Part shown: positions 38,581 through 39,149 of the stretch, one piece after another
Numbering within the stretch: the first letter of the stretch is position 1
Layout of the letters: each line of letters begins with the position of its first letter
Assembly: GCA_001315925.1 (NCBI GenBank)
Contig: BBBF01000011.1
Span: 1-39,149, forward strand
Length of the DNA: 39,149 bases
Direction: 5' to 3'
Source of the DNA: Thermocladium modestius JCM 10088
GTDB lineage: Archaea > Thermoproteota > Thermoprotei > Thermoproteales > Thermocladiaceae
Position numbers and translations under genes: made by a program
Notes under the pieces: generated by a model
Seen by the model: only the letters and a program-made list of their open reading frames with translations
Told to the model about the DNA's origin: nothing
Database searches by the model: none

Positions 38581-38997
38581 ATGCATGAACTGCATGAGGT
38601 TTACTGCAGAAGAGCGGTTCAGTATCTCGAGGCCGCTGAAAGCGCTCTTGATAGGGGGCCTTTACGATGCCAGCGGTGTTCTCTCACAGATAGCGGCGGA
38701 GCTCTCGGTGAAGGCCACCATTTCGTTCCTTGGGTACTCGTTCCCAGAGACCCATGAGCTCAGGAAACTGCTCTCCGTCTTGTCCTCGCTCGCCATGAGG
38801 GAGGAAATAGGGGGGGATTTCGCCAGGAAGAGGAGGGGGGGGAGCTCATATTGTTGGAGGACGCCAGGAGCAGGGGGGGCAGTACTTCTCCTCCGGCCTG
38901 GATAAGGAGGACGCGGAGGTTTGCCTAAGCACGGCGAAAGAAATAATTAACCTTGTGAGGGAGATATGGGGGGGCGATAAGTGGTGTTCGGAATAGA
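38581..38997 (+). CDS. HEPN-domain protein (toxin-type partner of MNT)
   Basis: Crenarchaeal HEPN proteins pair with MNT nucleotidyltransferases as toxin-antitoxin or RNA-modifying units. The joined frames read MHELHEVYCRRAVQYLEAAE, LYDASGVLSQIAAELSVKAT, LGYSFPETHELRKLLSVLSS, AREEIG-like helices and EIINLVREIWG, typical of the family's four-helix bundle. The N- and C-terminal parts join if a G5 at 38664-38668 is read as G4; further breaks lie at G7 tracts near 38835 and 38873. A catalytic RxxxxH is not evident. About 133 residues. The stop overlaps the start of the next gene. Confidence 0.75.
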
Positions 38998-39149
38998 GAG
39001 GATTCGCTTCCTCGAGGAGAGGTGGAGGGAGGTAGTCGAGGTGGTGCTCAGGGAGGGGGGGGAGAGTCGCCGACGTTAAGGAAGCGGTGGTCTTCGGCTC
39101 CGTGGTGAAGGGGAAGGCAATGGGTGCAAGCGACCTAGACATAGCTTGG
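38986..39149 (+). CDS. MNT-type nucleotidyltransferase, partial (window edge)
   Basis: The start GTG 38986 overlaps the HEPN stop. After VFGIERIRFLEERWREVVEV the frame shifts at a G8 (39056-39063) into VVFGSVVKGKAMGASDLDIA, matching the minimal nucleotidyltransferase motif GS-x-DxD (Asp-x-Asp at the end). In HEPN-MNT pairs the MNT protein AMPylates and silences the HEPN toxin. The rest is beyond the window. Confidence 0.75.

Overview
The window looks like a chromosomal piece of a hyperthermophilic Thermoproteota (crenarchaeal) genome, probably Thermoproteales-like. Supporting signs are leaderless genes with a TATA-like box 22-30 bases before the start codon, frequent GTG starts, an archaeal Hjc resolvase, HerA-NurA, a Cmr-type CRISPR system, and a tRNA-Glu without an encoded CCA end. 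I cannot name the species from the sequence alone.

Layout. Positions 1-3028 hold a partial gene, a CARF-domain protein, tRNA-Glu, a small conserved protein and a protoglobin. Positions 3064-5366 are an adaptation module: cas2 on the minus strand, divergent from csa1-cas1. A CRISPR leader and array 1 follow (50 repeats, plus strand, 5569-8811), then cas4. Positions 9633-15426 (minus) carry cmr3, cmr2/cas10 and csx1. nurA-herA (plus, 15580-18403) comes next. Then come a minus-strand CARF-winged-helix gene and a tight three-gene operon (SMC/OLD-like ATPase, Cys-rich protein, unknown 216-residue protein; 18381-21402). The second Cmr operon, cmr4-cmr5-cmr1-cmr6, lies at 25108-21470. Array 2 (81 repeats, 25362-30545) is inverted and faces inward from an almost identical inverted leader. 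The right end (31025-39149) is metabolic and housekeeping: acetamidase/formamidase with an APC permease, an acetyl-CoA hydrolase/CoA-transferase, an acyl-CoA dehydrogenase, a DsrE-like protein, Hjc, a coiled-coil hypothetical, and a HEPN-MNT pair cut by the window end.

How the parts work together. This is one complete type III-B (Cmr1-6) island with intact Cas10 HD and GGDD motifs. That predicts target-RNA-triggered cyclic oligoadenylate signalling to Csx1 (CARF-HEPN RNase), with two further CARF proteins as possible ring nucleases, effectors or regulators. Spacer acquisition is supplied by csa1, cas1, cas2 and cas4. No cas6 and no type I effector genes are visible. Between the two cmr operons sit nurA-herA and the ATPase operon, the best candidate here for an undescribed defence module.

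Two window-wide observations matter to any reader. First, G or C runs of 5-8 are extremely common and most genes carrying them are split into two or more frames. The frame is restored almost everywhere by shortening these runs by 1-3 bases. The same excess appears in a tRNA acceptor stem, a Walker A motif, one CRISPR leader copy and spacer lengths, so consensus error (or genuine tract slippage) is more likely than true pseudogenes. Second, array 1 contains two places where an overlong spacer begins with the same 11 bases as its neighbour, the footprint expected of mid-array spacer integration.
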